A stretch of 42,500 bases of DNA from Mesostigma viride (taxonomy: Eukaryota; Streptophyta; Mesostigmatophyceae; Mesostigmatales; Mesostigmataceae). Where the stretch lies: positions 4,480,702 to 4,523,201 of the forward strand of contig RPFO01000022.1 of the NCBI GenBank assembly GCA_009746045.1, given 5' to 3'. Positions 1 through 8,226 of the stretch are shown piece by piece. Each line of letters begins with the position of its first letter. The first letter of the stretch is position 1. Under the pieces are notes generated by a model that searched no databases, had not been told where the DNA came from, and worked only from the letters and a program-made list of their open reading frames with translations. A program made the translations under genes and the position numbers.

Positions 1-4
1 GATC

Positions 5-270
5 GTGCTGGTTCCTTGTCATGGGAGGGATGCATGTGGAGTAGGTGGGTGGGTGTGCTTGTTCCTTGCCAAGGAAGGGATGCACAAAGGTTAGGTAGGT
101 GCACGTGCTTGTTTCTTGTCAAGGGAGGGATGCACGAAAGGTAGGTGGGGGCACATGGTTGTGCCTCGTCAAGGGCGGGATGCACGAAGGGTAGGTGGGG
201 GCATGTGGTTGGTCCTCGTCAAGGGAGGGAGGCACGAAGGCTAGGTGGGGGCATGTGCTTGGTCCTTGTC
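5..270. repeat. 50-bp minisatellite, about 5.3 tandem copies
   Basis: Units begin at 5, 55, 105, 155, 205 and 255, each opening with GTG(C/G)TTG-like sequence followed by TTCCTTGTCAAGGGAGGGA-type sequence and a GTAGGTGGGGGCA-type end. The period is 50 bp, with scattered substitutions and no length change. Short minus-strand reading frames over it are repeat artefacts. Confidence 0.9.
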
Positions 271-552
271 TTTTCACCGCCCAAGCGATGGTGATGTAGC
301 ATGCATTATACATCTATTTGTGCATTAAAAATCACTTTCCTGACAAGCGGCCTTTGCCGGCTCCATCTGCCGTTGCCATTTCTCCGTATTGCTTTGTCCG
401 GACACGGTTTGGTGTCGCAGGTCTTCCCCCGTAAAGGCACAAGCTGCCTGCGCGCGGAATTCTGTGCAGACACCTCGGTTTCCAACACGACGGCTTCCCG
501 CACATATCGAGCTCTGGATGTACAACATCTTCCCCCGGCGCACTTGCTCCCG
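271..552. other. Unique left flank, no supported gene
   Basis: This is non-repetitive sequence between the minisatellite and the segment that recurs at 21923. Several short overlapping frames are open on both strands, none with recognisable domains or a convincing start. I see no supported feature. Confidence 0.5.
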
Positions 553-635
553 GATGGAGCTTCTGTGCGGTGCCGACATCCCCGGATCTGTCCTAAGCAC
601 CGCATGGAAACAGTATTTCAAGCCACGAAGAGAAG
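553..635. repeat. 5' flank of the insertion, present again at 21923-22005
   Basis: These 83 bp, from GATGGAGCTTCTGTGCGG to the target duplication, recur base for base immediately 5' of copy C. The last five bases, AGAAG (631-635), are the 5' target-site duplication of copy A. A shared non-element flank means A and C derive from one insertion event, not two. Confidence 0.9.
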
Positions 636-1207
636 TGTTACGTCGCGTAACAATTCGTTGTAGTTACGGACGTAAATTAGGTCTTTTGCCTCGGTTGTCC
701 CTAGGTTTACGTTTAGGCTCCTACCGGGACATTATTGTCCTCGTAACAGTACTGTGGTACATTGGGTGCTGTTGGGCGCCGCGCCGCGTACTTTACTAGT
801 GGTCCTTATCCTGTGGTAGAATGTAGTGGACCAGCGTGCATCAGTAGATGTAGTGGTCTAGCGTGCATCTGTAGGCGAGGGCCATGTCGGCCCGAGCGTG
901 TTGGACCGTTGGTGACCATTTATGCGCGTTCTACCCTTGTGTGTGCACTCGGCGTGTGTTAAATGAATTAACACATTTAGGCTTGGGTCACGGCAGTGTA
1001 GTTGTGTTTCCTTCCTCTATTCCTGGAGTAAACGGGTTTTGATAAATGGTTGTATGGCGTATTATAGTAACACTTACGTTAATGCATTGAGATCAGCTCC
1101 GTCACGTTCGTCTTTCGCCAGAGGGTTAAGTAGAGGAGGCCTGACCAGTTTAGGTAGTATCAGGCCCATTAGAGGTAGAGGTGGAGGTAGATATCCGCGG
1201 CGTAACA
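636..1207 (+). repeat. 5' LTR of copy A
   Basis: 572 bp. It begins TGTTACG and ends CGTAACA, a 7-bp terminal inverted repeat. The first 17 bp form their own hairpin (TGTTACG, TCG, CGTAACA). A 27-bp motif is tandemly doubled at 821-847 and 848-874, and a 7-bp stem with a 5-nt loop (GTGTTAA/TTAACAC) lies at 956-974. The promoter and R boundaries cannot be set by eye. Confidence 0.95.
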
Positions 1208-1413
1208 ATGGTTCCGGAGGAACTTCAGTAGGTAGTGAACGAGACGACTATCCCTTGCCACATACACCTTTTCAAGACCCCTTCCGCGTCCAGGAACAAG
1301 AAGTCGACACTTCCTTGATAGGTAATGGGCGGGTCGCCTTCAAGCTAGGAGCGTCGTGCTGCCCGTTTCGGGACACGCTTTACCTAGAAGCTAGACCTGC
1401 TCACAGCGGATAA
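1039..1413 (+). CDS. Possible short ORF spanning LTR end and leader (Arg/Gly-rich), doubtful
   Basis: This 124-residue frame starts at an ATG inside the LTR and runs through the LTR end into the leader. Residues of about 15-55 are rich in Arg, Gly and Ser with RGRGGG-type runs. No domain is recognised. Copy C has the same frame, extended to 149 residues (22333-22782) by a 1-bp difference. Because A and C are duplicates, this conservation proves little. It could be a leader uORF or chance. The leader from 1414 to 1739 has no other feature I can support. Confidence 0.25.
   Translation: MINGCMAYYSNTYVNALRSAPSRSSFARGLSRGGLTSLGSIRPIRGRGGGRYPRRNNGSGGTSVGSERDDYPLPHTPFQDPFRVQEQEVDTSLIGNGRVAFKLGASCCPFRDTLYLEARPAHSG
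1209..1223 (+). promoter_or_regulatory. Candidate primer-binding site
   Basis: TGGTTCCGGAGGAAC starts two bases after the LTR end and begins with the TGG expected for pairing to a tRNA CCA end. I cannot name the tRNA. The site is also self-complementary (GTTCC ... GGAAC), so a hairpin or self-priming arrangement is possible. Copy C has the same site at 22578-22592. Confidence 0.5.
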
Positions 1414-1739
1414 ATCCTTTCGTAGTTAGCCTGTCCTTCGCCTTGTTTTCCTGCTTACGGTTGTTTCCTGCTTAGATAGGGGAGTATTACTGTTCGGAGA
1501 CGATTAGCGTCGCAGTACCTACACCTTTTTCCTTGTGCTGCTGCTTTATTAGACGGCCGCACCCGCAGAGTTACGGGGCGCTGTGTTAGGACGAGCGCTG
1601 GGATATCCGGCCGCTGACTTAGGACGAGAGCTGGAAACTCCCGCCCTCCTTCTTCTTTCGGTGATCCAGATCGTCAAGCTAAGTCGCCTACCCCTACCTC
1701 GTCTAGCTTGACATCACAAGACACGCCAGGTGAGTTATC

Positions 1740-2132
1740 ATGAGTCAACGTCGTGTTTTTACTGCGCCTTCCCATTCATCTAGTGATAATAGTTTAGCTA
1801 AGTATTACGTAGTTATTACCCCTCAATGGTCAGCCATTTTCCTCTCTTGGTCAGATGCTAGGAAGATAGTGCAAAACCGTACATATAATGTAATTAGGTA
1901 TAAGAAATTTGTTACCTTCGAGGAAGCTCAACAATTCCTTATAGACCATAGCGTATCAGATCTAGGCCTACACGTACGTTCTACTCCTCATGGTCGCCCT
2001 CCTGTAGAAGCTCTAGATTTTGCTACCCCTCCTTCGTCTCCCCCTAAGAGGGCTGCATCCTCATCTAGCTTAGATACTCCTCTCACCTTGGAATTCGGTT
2101 CCCTATCCATTACTGTTGTTAAAAAGGACTGA
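1740..2132 (+). CDS. Hybrid-binding (RNase H1 N-terminal / caulimovirus VI-like) domain protein
   Basis: A 130-residue protein lies between leader and gag. Residues 21-68 fit the small fold that binds RNA/DNA hybrid or dsRNA at the N-terminus of eukaryotic RNase H1 and in caulimovirus inclusion-body protein: KYYVV, then an aromatic/hydrophobic strand with SW (36-37), a spacer, RYKKF (53-57) and a Glu-Glu-Ala helix (61-63). The usual glycines before the IF dipeptide are replaced (PQWSAIF). The tail is Pro/Ser-rich (about residues 83-112) and ends in a short acidic/hydrophobic stretch. No RNase H catalytic domain is attached; that lies in Pol. A role in handling the replication hybrid or in translation is inference. 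Copy C reads ten residues further because of a 1-bp difference at the stop. Confidence 0.75.
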   Translation: MSQRRVFTAPSHSSSDNSLAKYYVVITPQWSAIFLSWSDARKIVQNRTYNVIRYKKFVTFEEAQQFLIDHSVSDLGLHVRSTPHGRPPVEALDFATPPSSPPKRAASSSSLDTPLTLEFGSLSITVVKKD

Positions 2133-2308
2133 TTTAAATTGTTCCTTTCTTTTAAGCCATTAAAATCTTTTCCTTTTCTTTCCTTGCCTTATATTAGGCC
2201 TTGTCCTTTATCCTTGTTGCTTTCAGTTAGATTTTTGATCATTTACTTAAACAAAAATGGATCCAGTGGGTGGTAACCTGTCGCCTATACCTACCAATAC
2301 TCCTACTA

Positions 2309-2310
<2 letters not shown>

Positions 2311-2342
<32 letters not shown>

Positions 2343-2355
2343 CCATAACAACAAT
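2311..2355 (+). repeat. (AAT)n/(AAC)n trinucleotide microsatellite at the gag 5' end
   Basis: About nine AAT units followed by AAC and CAT interruptions encode poly-Asn in the frame opening at ATG 2257. Downstream of the run the gag-like frame continues in a different phase, and copy C differs in length here. Repeat length thus controls whether the 2257 start is joined to Gag. Confidence 0.85.
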
Positions 2356-2495
2356 CGGGTAACCGACGGGACTCACTTGAAACGGTACACCATCTCACTC
2401 CTCAAGGTAATCTTCGTGCCTCACCTCCTTCTCCTCTTGCTGATGGTCGCCGTCGTCCCTCACTTACCCCTCCTACCTATGAACAACGTCAACGT

Positions 2496-3842
2496 ATGCA
2501 AGTCAGATTTAGTGATGACCCTTCCCTTACCCTGAACCAGGCCCCTGCCCCTCCTGCAACCTTGGCTCAACCCTCCAGCAGGTCCTCACTAACTAACAAT
2601 GTTTTTAGGCCTCCTTCCCACCCTGTTCCTTCCATGCCTGCTCTTAACACGGGTCGTGCCTCTGCCCCTGTCGGTCCTTCTGGGCGCCCTAGTGCAGTTC
2701 CCTTTTACCCACCTGCTTCCTGGTCCTACCCTGAGACGGCCTATGAGGCAGCCCAGGTCCCTACCCGTGTGGCTGATTTAGAAGTTAATAGTGATTTCAG
2801 CACCATGCCCTTAGATGACAGAAATTATGATCATTTTGCCTATTCCTCTCTTCGTGAGCAATATACTGTCCCCTTCTCTTATGGGCACCAGCCTGAAACG
2901 GTGGCCCCTTCTAGACCCCTACCCAAGACTTTTCCTCTTCCTTCCTTCTATCCCGCTTATGTAGCAGTGGAAGATAGTGGCCCTATGGGAAAAACTGACT
3001 CTTCTAATCCCCCTAAGCCCCCTGCTCTTCCCCTCTTTGCTAACCTTCCCAAGCTGGATGTCAAGTCTACCCCTCAACAGTTTTTCACCTTTATTATGTT
3101 GCTTACCCAGAACACGGAGTCGTGGCAGAATCATAATAGATGGCGTCTTTCTGATGCTGTATTAGTTCCTCACTATCTCACAACCTGTATTACTCCTGAG
3201 CTTGCTAACCTCATTCAGTGTGAGTCTTTGGCCTCTCATGCCTACCCTAACTCTGTAGCAGAATTGTTTAAGCGTTTAGAGAACCATTTAGTCCCTCCTG
3301 ATTCAGATTGGCAGGATAGATTAGCCTTTGGTACCTTGCAGCAGGGTACTAAATCATTTAAGGAGTATATGAAAGAGTTTGATGCTCAGATGGTACGAAT
3401 TAGGGATTTGTCGGGTGCAGAAGTACGTGCTCGCTTCCTCCAAGGCCTCAGTAGACCCTTATTACGTGAAGTCAAGCGCCAGTTCTCTGCCTACCGTTTT
3501 ACTGATCTGCCCCTCAAGCATGTGCGCCAGCATCTCTTGCGTGTAGCAGATTTCTTCACCACCCCTTCTCTTCCTACCCGTTCCCGTATTAATAATATTA
3601 TCCTTACCCCTGAGGAGGAGAACTCCTATGTAGAAGAATTAGATATCTGTGTTACTGACCTTTCAGCCCTTGATGTCTCTCATATCACATGCTATCATTG
3701 TAAGGAAGTAGGTCATCTTAAACGTGAGTGCCCCAAGTTCCTTTCGGGTGCTCCCCCTCATCCCGACGCTCGCCCTCCTCGTACCCCTCAGCGTGCTCCT
3801 ATTCGTCCTACTTCAGGACGCATTCCCTTCAGCTACCCCTAG
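2496..3842 (+). CDS. gag: Gag polyprotein (capsid region plus CCHC zinc knuckle)
   Basis: This 448-residue frame begins with a Pro/Ser/Ala-rich part (about 1-190). The capsid-like retrotransposon Gag region follows (about 195-350: PQQFFTFIMLL, ESWQNHNRW, FKEYMKEFDAQM, RARFLQGLSRPL). A single knuckle CYHCKEVGHLKREC (399-412, C-x2-C-x4-H-x4-C) then binds RNA. ATG 2496 is the first in this frame, but the frame is open upstream to the microsatellite, so the true N-terminus may be ATG 2257 joined by a phase change. It stops with TAG at 3840. Similar-looking protein continues in the +1 frame (to 4020) and then in the Pol frame, so Gag-Pol needs frameshifting or carries indels. Copy C is frameshifted here. 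Confidence 0.9.
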   Translation: MQVRFSDDPSLTLNQAPAPPATLAQPSSRSSLTNNVFRPPSHPVPSMPALNTGRASAPVGPSGRPSAVPFYPPASWSYPETAYEAAQVPTRVADLEVNSDFSTMPLDDRNYDHFAYSSLREQYTVPFSYGHQPETVAPSRPLPKTFPLPSFYPAYVAVEDSGPMGKTDSSNPPKPPALPLFANLPKLDVKSTPQQFFTFIMLLTQNTESWQNHNRWRLSDAVLVPHYLTTCITPELANLIQCESLASHAYPNSVAELFKRLENHLVPPDSDWQDRLAFGTLQQGTKSFKEYMKEFDAQMVRIRDLSGAEVRARFLQGLSRPLLREVKRQFSAYRFTDLPLKHVRQHLLRVADFFTTPSLPTRSRINNIILTPEEENSYVEELDICVTDLSALDVSHITCYHCKEVGHLKRECPKFLSGAPPHPDARPPRTPQRAPIRPTSGRIPFSYP

Positions 3843-3980
3843 TAGGCTGAATGCTGTGCAGACAGGATCCCCAGGGTTCCCCTATGATAATCAGGCTCCC
3901 GCACCCTCTTCGCTCCCTCGTGACCCTCCAGCAGTGGCTTTTTCGCCAGGGTCTTCTTCGGGGTTAGTTCCTATGGATTT

Positions 3981-3993
3981 GGGGGGGAGGGGG
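3981..3993 (+). promoter_or_regulatory. Internal polypurine run at the gag/pol junction
   Basis: A run of seven G, A, five G matches the 3' polypurine tract core GGGGGGGAGG. Copy C has eight G in the first run. It sits where the reading frame changes between Gag tail and Pol, so it could be a slip site, a polypurine primer, or a homopolymer prone to miscalling. Confidence 0.4.
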
Positions 3994-4114
3994 AACAGTA
4001 GGCCTGTCAGCCGGGGGTAACCTGGACAGGTCCTTAGATAGTACCCCAGATAAAAATTTTTGCCTGCCTGTTTTTATAACCTCTGTAGGAGCTGAATCTT
4101 CCCTACCACTACGT

Positions 4115-5422
4115 GTGCGTCCTCTTATGTTCTTGAATGGTGGTTTAACCGTCCCTCACACTGTTGTAGACCCCTTCTTGCATGCTGATGAACTCTTGAA
4201 TGTCTCTGTGTTGGTAGATAGCGGTGCGGCTAGCTCCTTTGTGAGCGAGGCCCTAGTTAGGCGTTTAGGACTAGTCCCTACCCCTCACACCAAACCCGTT
4301 ACTGTTCATTATGCTGATGGTCGCACCAGTCATTCCCCGGGTACGGTGTCCCTTCCCATGGTTATACAAGGACGTACTGTCAACCTGACGGCCACTATAG
4401 GCCCTATCACTACCGCTGATGTATTACTAGGATTAGATTGGCACCAGGATAATAAGATTACTATTAATTATGATACCATGGTCATTTGGTTTCCAGATAG
4501 CTCTTACTGGGTACCTGAACGTCATTATAGATTGGAAAATTTATCCTTGGTAGATATTACTCCTCCTACACCTGTTGATCCTCCTGTAAGACCTATACCT
4601 GAAGTATTAATGTCAAATGACGAATTACGTTCTGAATTAAAGCAAAATGGATACCTATTATGTATGTTCCTTCAGTTAGAAGTACAAGAGATACCTATCA
4701 CTAATAATAGTGTGGATATAGATGTAAATACAGTGGATACAATAGGAGTAGGATTTACTGAAAATGAAATAGTAAGATACATGGCTGTGATAGATTCCTC
4801 AAAAGTATTTGAAGAAAAGACTCCTTCTTATCCTCCTCCTCGTTCTGTTTTACACCGTGTAGTTATCAAGGACGGTGCAGTTCCTACGCACTCTCCGATG
4901 TATAGAATGGGCCCTACCGAGTTAAAGGAACTAAAACAGATTTTAGTGTCATTATTAGAAGCAGGATTGATAGAGCCTAGTAACTCCCCCTACTCAGCTG
5001 GTGTCCTGTTAGTTCCTAAGCCAAATGGCAAGTTTCGCCTAGTTACTGATTATAGGAAGTTGAATGATATTACTGTGAAATCTAAATACCCTCTACCTCG
5101 TATTGATGATATATTTAATAAGGTTAAAGGTTCCACTTGTTTCACAGTACTGGATTGTGCGGATGGTTTTTGGCAGTTGCGGATAGCTCCTGAGGATTGC
5201 CATAAAACCGCCTTTGCTACCCCTTTTGGTCATTACCAGTTTAGAGTAGCGGCTATGGGACTCTGTAACTCGCCTGCCTCTTTTCAAATGTTAATGAATG
5301 AAGTGCTTAGACCTGTTATGGGAAATTCTCATCTTCCTCAGGTGTCCTCTGATCTAAAGGATCCTCCTTCTCCTCTGTTTCTTTATCTGAGCATGACCGT
5401 TCTTGTGCTCAAGCTTACTTAG
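4115..5422 (+). CDS. pol: Pol part 1: aspartic protease and N-terminal RT (frameshifted in copy A)
   Basis: This frame is open from 3968; 4115 is a GTG and the first ATG is 4127. An aspartic protease motif VDSGAASSF lies at residues 34-42, with a second hydrophobic loop VLLGLDW further on. The RT fingers and palm follow: LVPKPNGKFRLVTDYRKLN, FTVLDCADGFWQLRI (catalytic motif A Asp) and AAMGLCNSPASFQMLMNEVL. The frame fails just before the YLDD box because copy A has one C fewer than copy C near 5363-5367 (GGATCCTCC against GGATCCCTCC). Protease processes Gag-Pol, and RT copies element RNA in the particle. Confidence 0.9.
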   Translation: MRPLMFLNGGLTVPHTVVDPFLHADELLNVSVLVDSGAASSFVSEALVRRLGLVPTPHTKPVTVHYADGRTSHSPGTVSLPMVIQGRTVNLTATIGPITTADVLLGLDWHQDNKITINYDTMVIWFPDSSYWVPERHYRLENLSLVDITPPTPVDPPVRPIPEVLMSNDELRSELKQNGYLLCMFLQLEVQEIPITNNSVDIDVNTVDTIGVGFTENEIVRYMAVIDSSKVFEEKTPSYPPPRSVLHRVVIKDGAVPTHSPMYRMGPTELKELKQILVSLLEAGLIEPSNSPYSAGVLLVPKPNGKFRLVTDYRKLNDITVKSKYPLPRIDDIFNKVKGSTCFTVLDCADGFWQLRIAPEDCHKTAFATPFGHYQFRVAAMGLCNSPASFQMLMNEVLRPVMGNSHLPQVSSDLKDPPSPLFLYLSMTVLVLKLT

Positions 5423-6537
5423 ATGATATTCTTATTTACTCTCCTGATTTTGAAACGCACCTACGTGATTTAAAGAAAGTATTAGAAATAATGGCTGAAA
5501 ATTCTTTGTGGGCGCGCCGTGCTAAAGTGCGTTCGGGTAGGAGTGTCCCATTTTTAGGGCACGTTCTGTCAGATGCCGGGGTCGCTACCGACCCGGATAA
5601 AACTAAGTCAATTCAGGAATGGCCTACTCCTACCGACGTTAAAGGTGTACGTAGTTTCCTAGGAATTGCTTCTTACTATAGGCGTTTTATCCCGCGTTTC
5701 GCAACTATAGCAGCCCCTATTAATCATTTATTAAAGAAGGATATCCCCTTTGTTTGGAGTAGTGAGTGTCAGTCGGCTTTTCAGTGCCTAAAATCCCTAC
5801 TCCTTTCCCCTCCTGTACTCATCCTACCGGATACTACTAAACCCTTTGTTGTGGCTACAGATGCTAGTAAAGTAGCTATAGGTGGTGTCCTTCTCCAGGA
5901 TCAGGGTCAGGGCTTACAGCCAATTGAGTATATCTCTAGGACAATGCTCCCTGCGGAGCGTAACTATCCCGTCCACCAGCAGGAACTCTTAGCTGTGGTG
6001 TATTGTTGCCACGCGTGGCAGCACTTCCTTAAAGGTGCTCAATTTGATGTCTGCCTGAATGAACCCTGTGAGCTAGATCCTTATAGGTTAGTTATCCAAA
6101 CGGATCATCGTCCCCTTACCCATCTTCTCTCCCAACCCAACCTTACCCCTCGGCAAGCGCGCTGGATGGAATTTTTAGCACAGTTTTCCCCTTTTAAACT
6201 TCAGTATGTCAAGGGTGTAGATAACATAGTACCAGATGCACTCTCTCGTCGTGCAGACTATTCCTTCTTCGAGGACCTTGATGTTCTCAATACTACTCTA
6301 GTTCCTACTACTATGGGTGTAACCCCTTATGGTGAACTACCTGATGATGATTCCTATGCCTACCTCTTTCATACAGCTGTTCGCATGCCTGATCTCCTTT
6401 CTCACGTAGGACTCTCTCTCCCGTGTGAGGCCCTTCCTGTGGCCTCGGTGGGGGGGGAGGGGAAAAATAAAATTTCTATACCGCTTAGCCATATAGCGAC
6501 TAGGTCAGGAAAGTCTTATGAAAACGTAGTCCCCTAG
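5353..6537 (+). CDS. pol: Pol part 2: RT catalytic box and RNase H
   Basis: This frame is open from 5353 (first ATG 5491). It begins just before the RT catalytic YLDDILIYS, continues through the RT thumb (VPFLGHVLSDAGV, FLGIASYYRRFI), and then RNase H (VVATDASKVAIGGVLLQ, the motif Glu in HQQELLAVV, QTDHRPLTHL). It ends at a TAG created by a missing C near 6531-6534; copy C has five C there and reads on. RNase H removes genomic RNA after copying. An extra stretch of about 17 residues (GAQFDVCLNEPCELDPYR) sits before the QTDH motif compared with usual family members. Confidence 0.9.
   Translation, partial: SKGSSFSSVSLSEHDRSCAQAYLDDILIYSPDFETHLRDLKKVLEIMAENSLWARRAKVRSGRSVPFLGHVLSDAGVATDPDKTKSIQEWPTPTDVKGVRSFLGIASYYRRFIPRFATIAAPINHLLKKDIPFVWSSECQSAFQCLKSLLLSPPVLILPDTTKPFVVATDASKVAIGGVLLQDQGQGLQPIEYISRTMLPAERNYPVHQQELLAVVYCCHAWQHFLKGAQFDVCLNEPCELDPYRLVIQTDHRPLTHLLSQPNLTPRQARWMEFLAQFSPFKLQYVKGVDNIVPDALSRRADYSFFEDLDVLNTTLVPTTMGVTPYGELPDDDSYAYLFHTAVRMPDLLSHVGLSLPCEALPVASVGGEGKNKISIPLSHIATRSGKSYENVVP
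6450..6466 (+). promoter_or_regulatory. Central polypurine-tract-like run in pol
   Basis: GGGGGGGGAGGGGAAAA, preceded by GT as is the 3' polypurine tract, lies between RNase H and integrase coding regions. A central polypurine tract that primes a second plus strand is known in lentiviruses and Ty1. Here the role is inference from sequence likeness and position. Confidence 0.4.
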
Positions 6538-7376
6538 GACCTCCCCTTCTCTTCGGCAAGGCGGTAGGAGATCTCTTTAAACCTGTTCTGGATACTTCTG
6601 TAGCGATGCCTACCTCTGATCTTGAACGCCTTATTAGTAGATTTACGGCCACTGAGCCGGAAGCATTAGCTGCCATTGCTGCACATCCCCAACAATTAGG
6701 CAAGCACCCTTGTAAATTTGTAGGTGGGTTTTTATATGTGCAGATAGCAGATTCTCCCCCTCAATGGCGCCTGTATGTCCCTCCTATCTGTCGCTCCTCC
6801 TTGCTCTTTGAGTTGCATGACTTAGCTGCTCATCAGGGTGGTAAACGGGTACGGGACCTAGTAGCCCGCTCTTATTACTGGCCTTCCCTTTATAAGGATG
6901 TGGATGAGTATGTTAGAACTTGTCAATCTTGCCAGGAAATGAAACCCAATAATGTAGGACAGATAGCAGAACCTAGGACCTTGCCTGACCCTATCATGCC
7001 TTGGGATTCTATCATGATGGATTTTGTAGGACCTTTTAGAAAGAATGATAGGGGCAATGCCCAAATCCTTGTGTTCATAGATCGTTTTACTCGTATGTGC
7101 CATCTTGTGCCGTGTCCTTTAGAACTCACCGCACGTGATTGCGCACGCCTATACCTCAATAATGTATATAGATATCATGGATTGAGTAGGCAGTTTATTA
7201 GTGATAAGGATAAATTATTTACCTCAGATTTTTGGCAGCAGTTTTTCGCTGCCATCGGTACCAAGGTTACCTACGGTACTGCCTACCACTCCTCCTCCTC
7301 TCATTTAGTAGAGCGTCTTAATAGAGTAGTGTCCAAAAACCAAATGTCCTCATTTGAGGACATAGTCCTCGTTTGA
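6522..7376 (+). CDS. pol: Pol part 3: integrase zinc domain and catalytic core (interrupted)
   Basis: This frame is open from 6522 (first ATG 6606). It carries the HHCC zinc domain (HDLAAH, then CQSC), followed by the DDE core: MMDFVGPF, FISDKDKLFTSDFWQQFF and VERLNR. The second Asp and the Glu are separated by 35 residues, as expected (D,D35E). The usual DGQ before the Glu is replaced by SSSSHLV. Real integrase coding stops at the 1.76-kb insertion at 7331; the last roughly 15 residues to the stop at 7374 are insert-encoded. The enzyme joins element cDNA to the host chromosome, and this truncated form would lack the C-terminal and chromodomain parts. Confidence 0.9.
   Translation, partial: KRSPLGPPLLFGKAVGDLFKPVLDTSVAMPTSDLERLISRFTATEPEALAAIAAHPQQLGKHPCKFVGGFLYVQIADSPPQWRLYVPPICRSSLLFELHDLAAHQGGKRVRDLVARSYYWPSLYKDVDEYVRTCQSCQEMKPNNVGQIAEPRTLPDPIMPWDSIMMDFVGPFRKNDRGNAQILVFIDRFTRMCHLVPCPLELTARDCARLYLNNVYRYHGLSRQFISDKDKLFTSDFWQQFFAAIGTKVTYGTAYHSSSSHLVERLNRVVSKNQMSSFEDIVLV
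7345..7362. repeat. Left palindrome of the nested insert
   Basis: TGTCCTCATTTGAGGACA, two 8-bp arms around TT. The arms extend one base pair (7344-7363). A diverged half-copy GTCCTCGTTTGAGAC follows at 7365-7379. Confidence 0.9.
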
Positions 7377-7542
7377 GACGGGGGGGGTCAGAGGCGCGGT
7401 TTTGGCGCCAAATTTGGTCCTAGGGTCACTTGGTGGGTTTTGGCGCGAAACTGGGATAGGTACTGAGCGCGCCAAGCCCCTGGGGTCGACAGGGGTCGAC
7501 CGTACCTGGAAAATATGAGGCGACGAAAAGTACCTACAATAG

Positions 7543-8226
7543 CAAGAACATCGCAATGCAATCGAGTGTTTTGTCGAGTGGCGGCTATGGGGTCGTGCCA
7601 GTTCCGAGGCTTGCCTGAATGTTATAGGGCATTATTTTGCCCCGGACGAAGACAGCATTTTAGATCGTCATCTAGTGATTTCGAAGATGCTATTCTTCAC
7701 GTGCAGGTGCTTTGTATATGTCGAAAATTTTGTTCATGAACGGATTTTGGCATTGTTGAAGAAAATCTGAGAGCTACGTAGATCGCATGATAGGTCAGTT
7801 CGCAGTTCGGTTTTACAATTTCTTTTTCCGCCCAGGCGCTGCGGATATCGCGAGTATGGGTTATGGTACGCTTCTGGGCTTATGGGCGACATGGGGAGAA
7901 GAGGGACCTGGGCAGTTGCATGCGTCAAAGAGTCTCTATTTTTTCGTCGTGATGTCGCAGTCGCGCCTGGCGAAAACCAGGGCGAGCGCGAGCCATATTT
8001 TTCTTTTGCCGCAAGGCTGGGTGCTTCCCACGCGTCACCGTCCTTTAATATATATTTCTTGAGCTGGCCCGCGCAGCTGGCGGCCTGGGCGCACGTCAAG
8101 AGCAAGGTTCCGACTGTCATTCTCAACCGCATCGTTCTAAGTAAGCGTGTTAAGCGGATTGTAACCTATAACTCTCGCAGACGTGATCATTCCGGTTGCT
8201 TTCAATGCCCAACTTCGTGGTTTTGA
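7543..8226 (+). pseudogene. Possible remnant coding region inside the nested insert
   Basis: One forward frame is open from 7543 to 8226 except for a single TGA at 7768-7770 (about 225 codons). The first part has helical, hydrophobic and acidic patches (for example FAPDEDSILDRHLV and VENFVHERILALLKK). The second part is Arg- and Ala-rich. I do not recognise a domain and see no DDE motif. It could be the relic of a transposase or captured gene, or chance. Other frames over the same DNA are also partly open. The rest of the insert, about 8230-9050, shows no supported gene. Confidence 0.25.

Noticed and set aside
5-270. CRISPR array
   Set aside because: The 50-bp units are contiguous tandem copies with no distinct spacers, and the sequence is eukaryotic.
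306-799. Overlapping 98-136-residue frames on both strands in the left flank and LTR
   Set aside because: They overlap each other in several frames, cross the LTR boundary and have no motif. They are chance frames.
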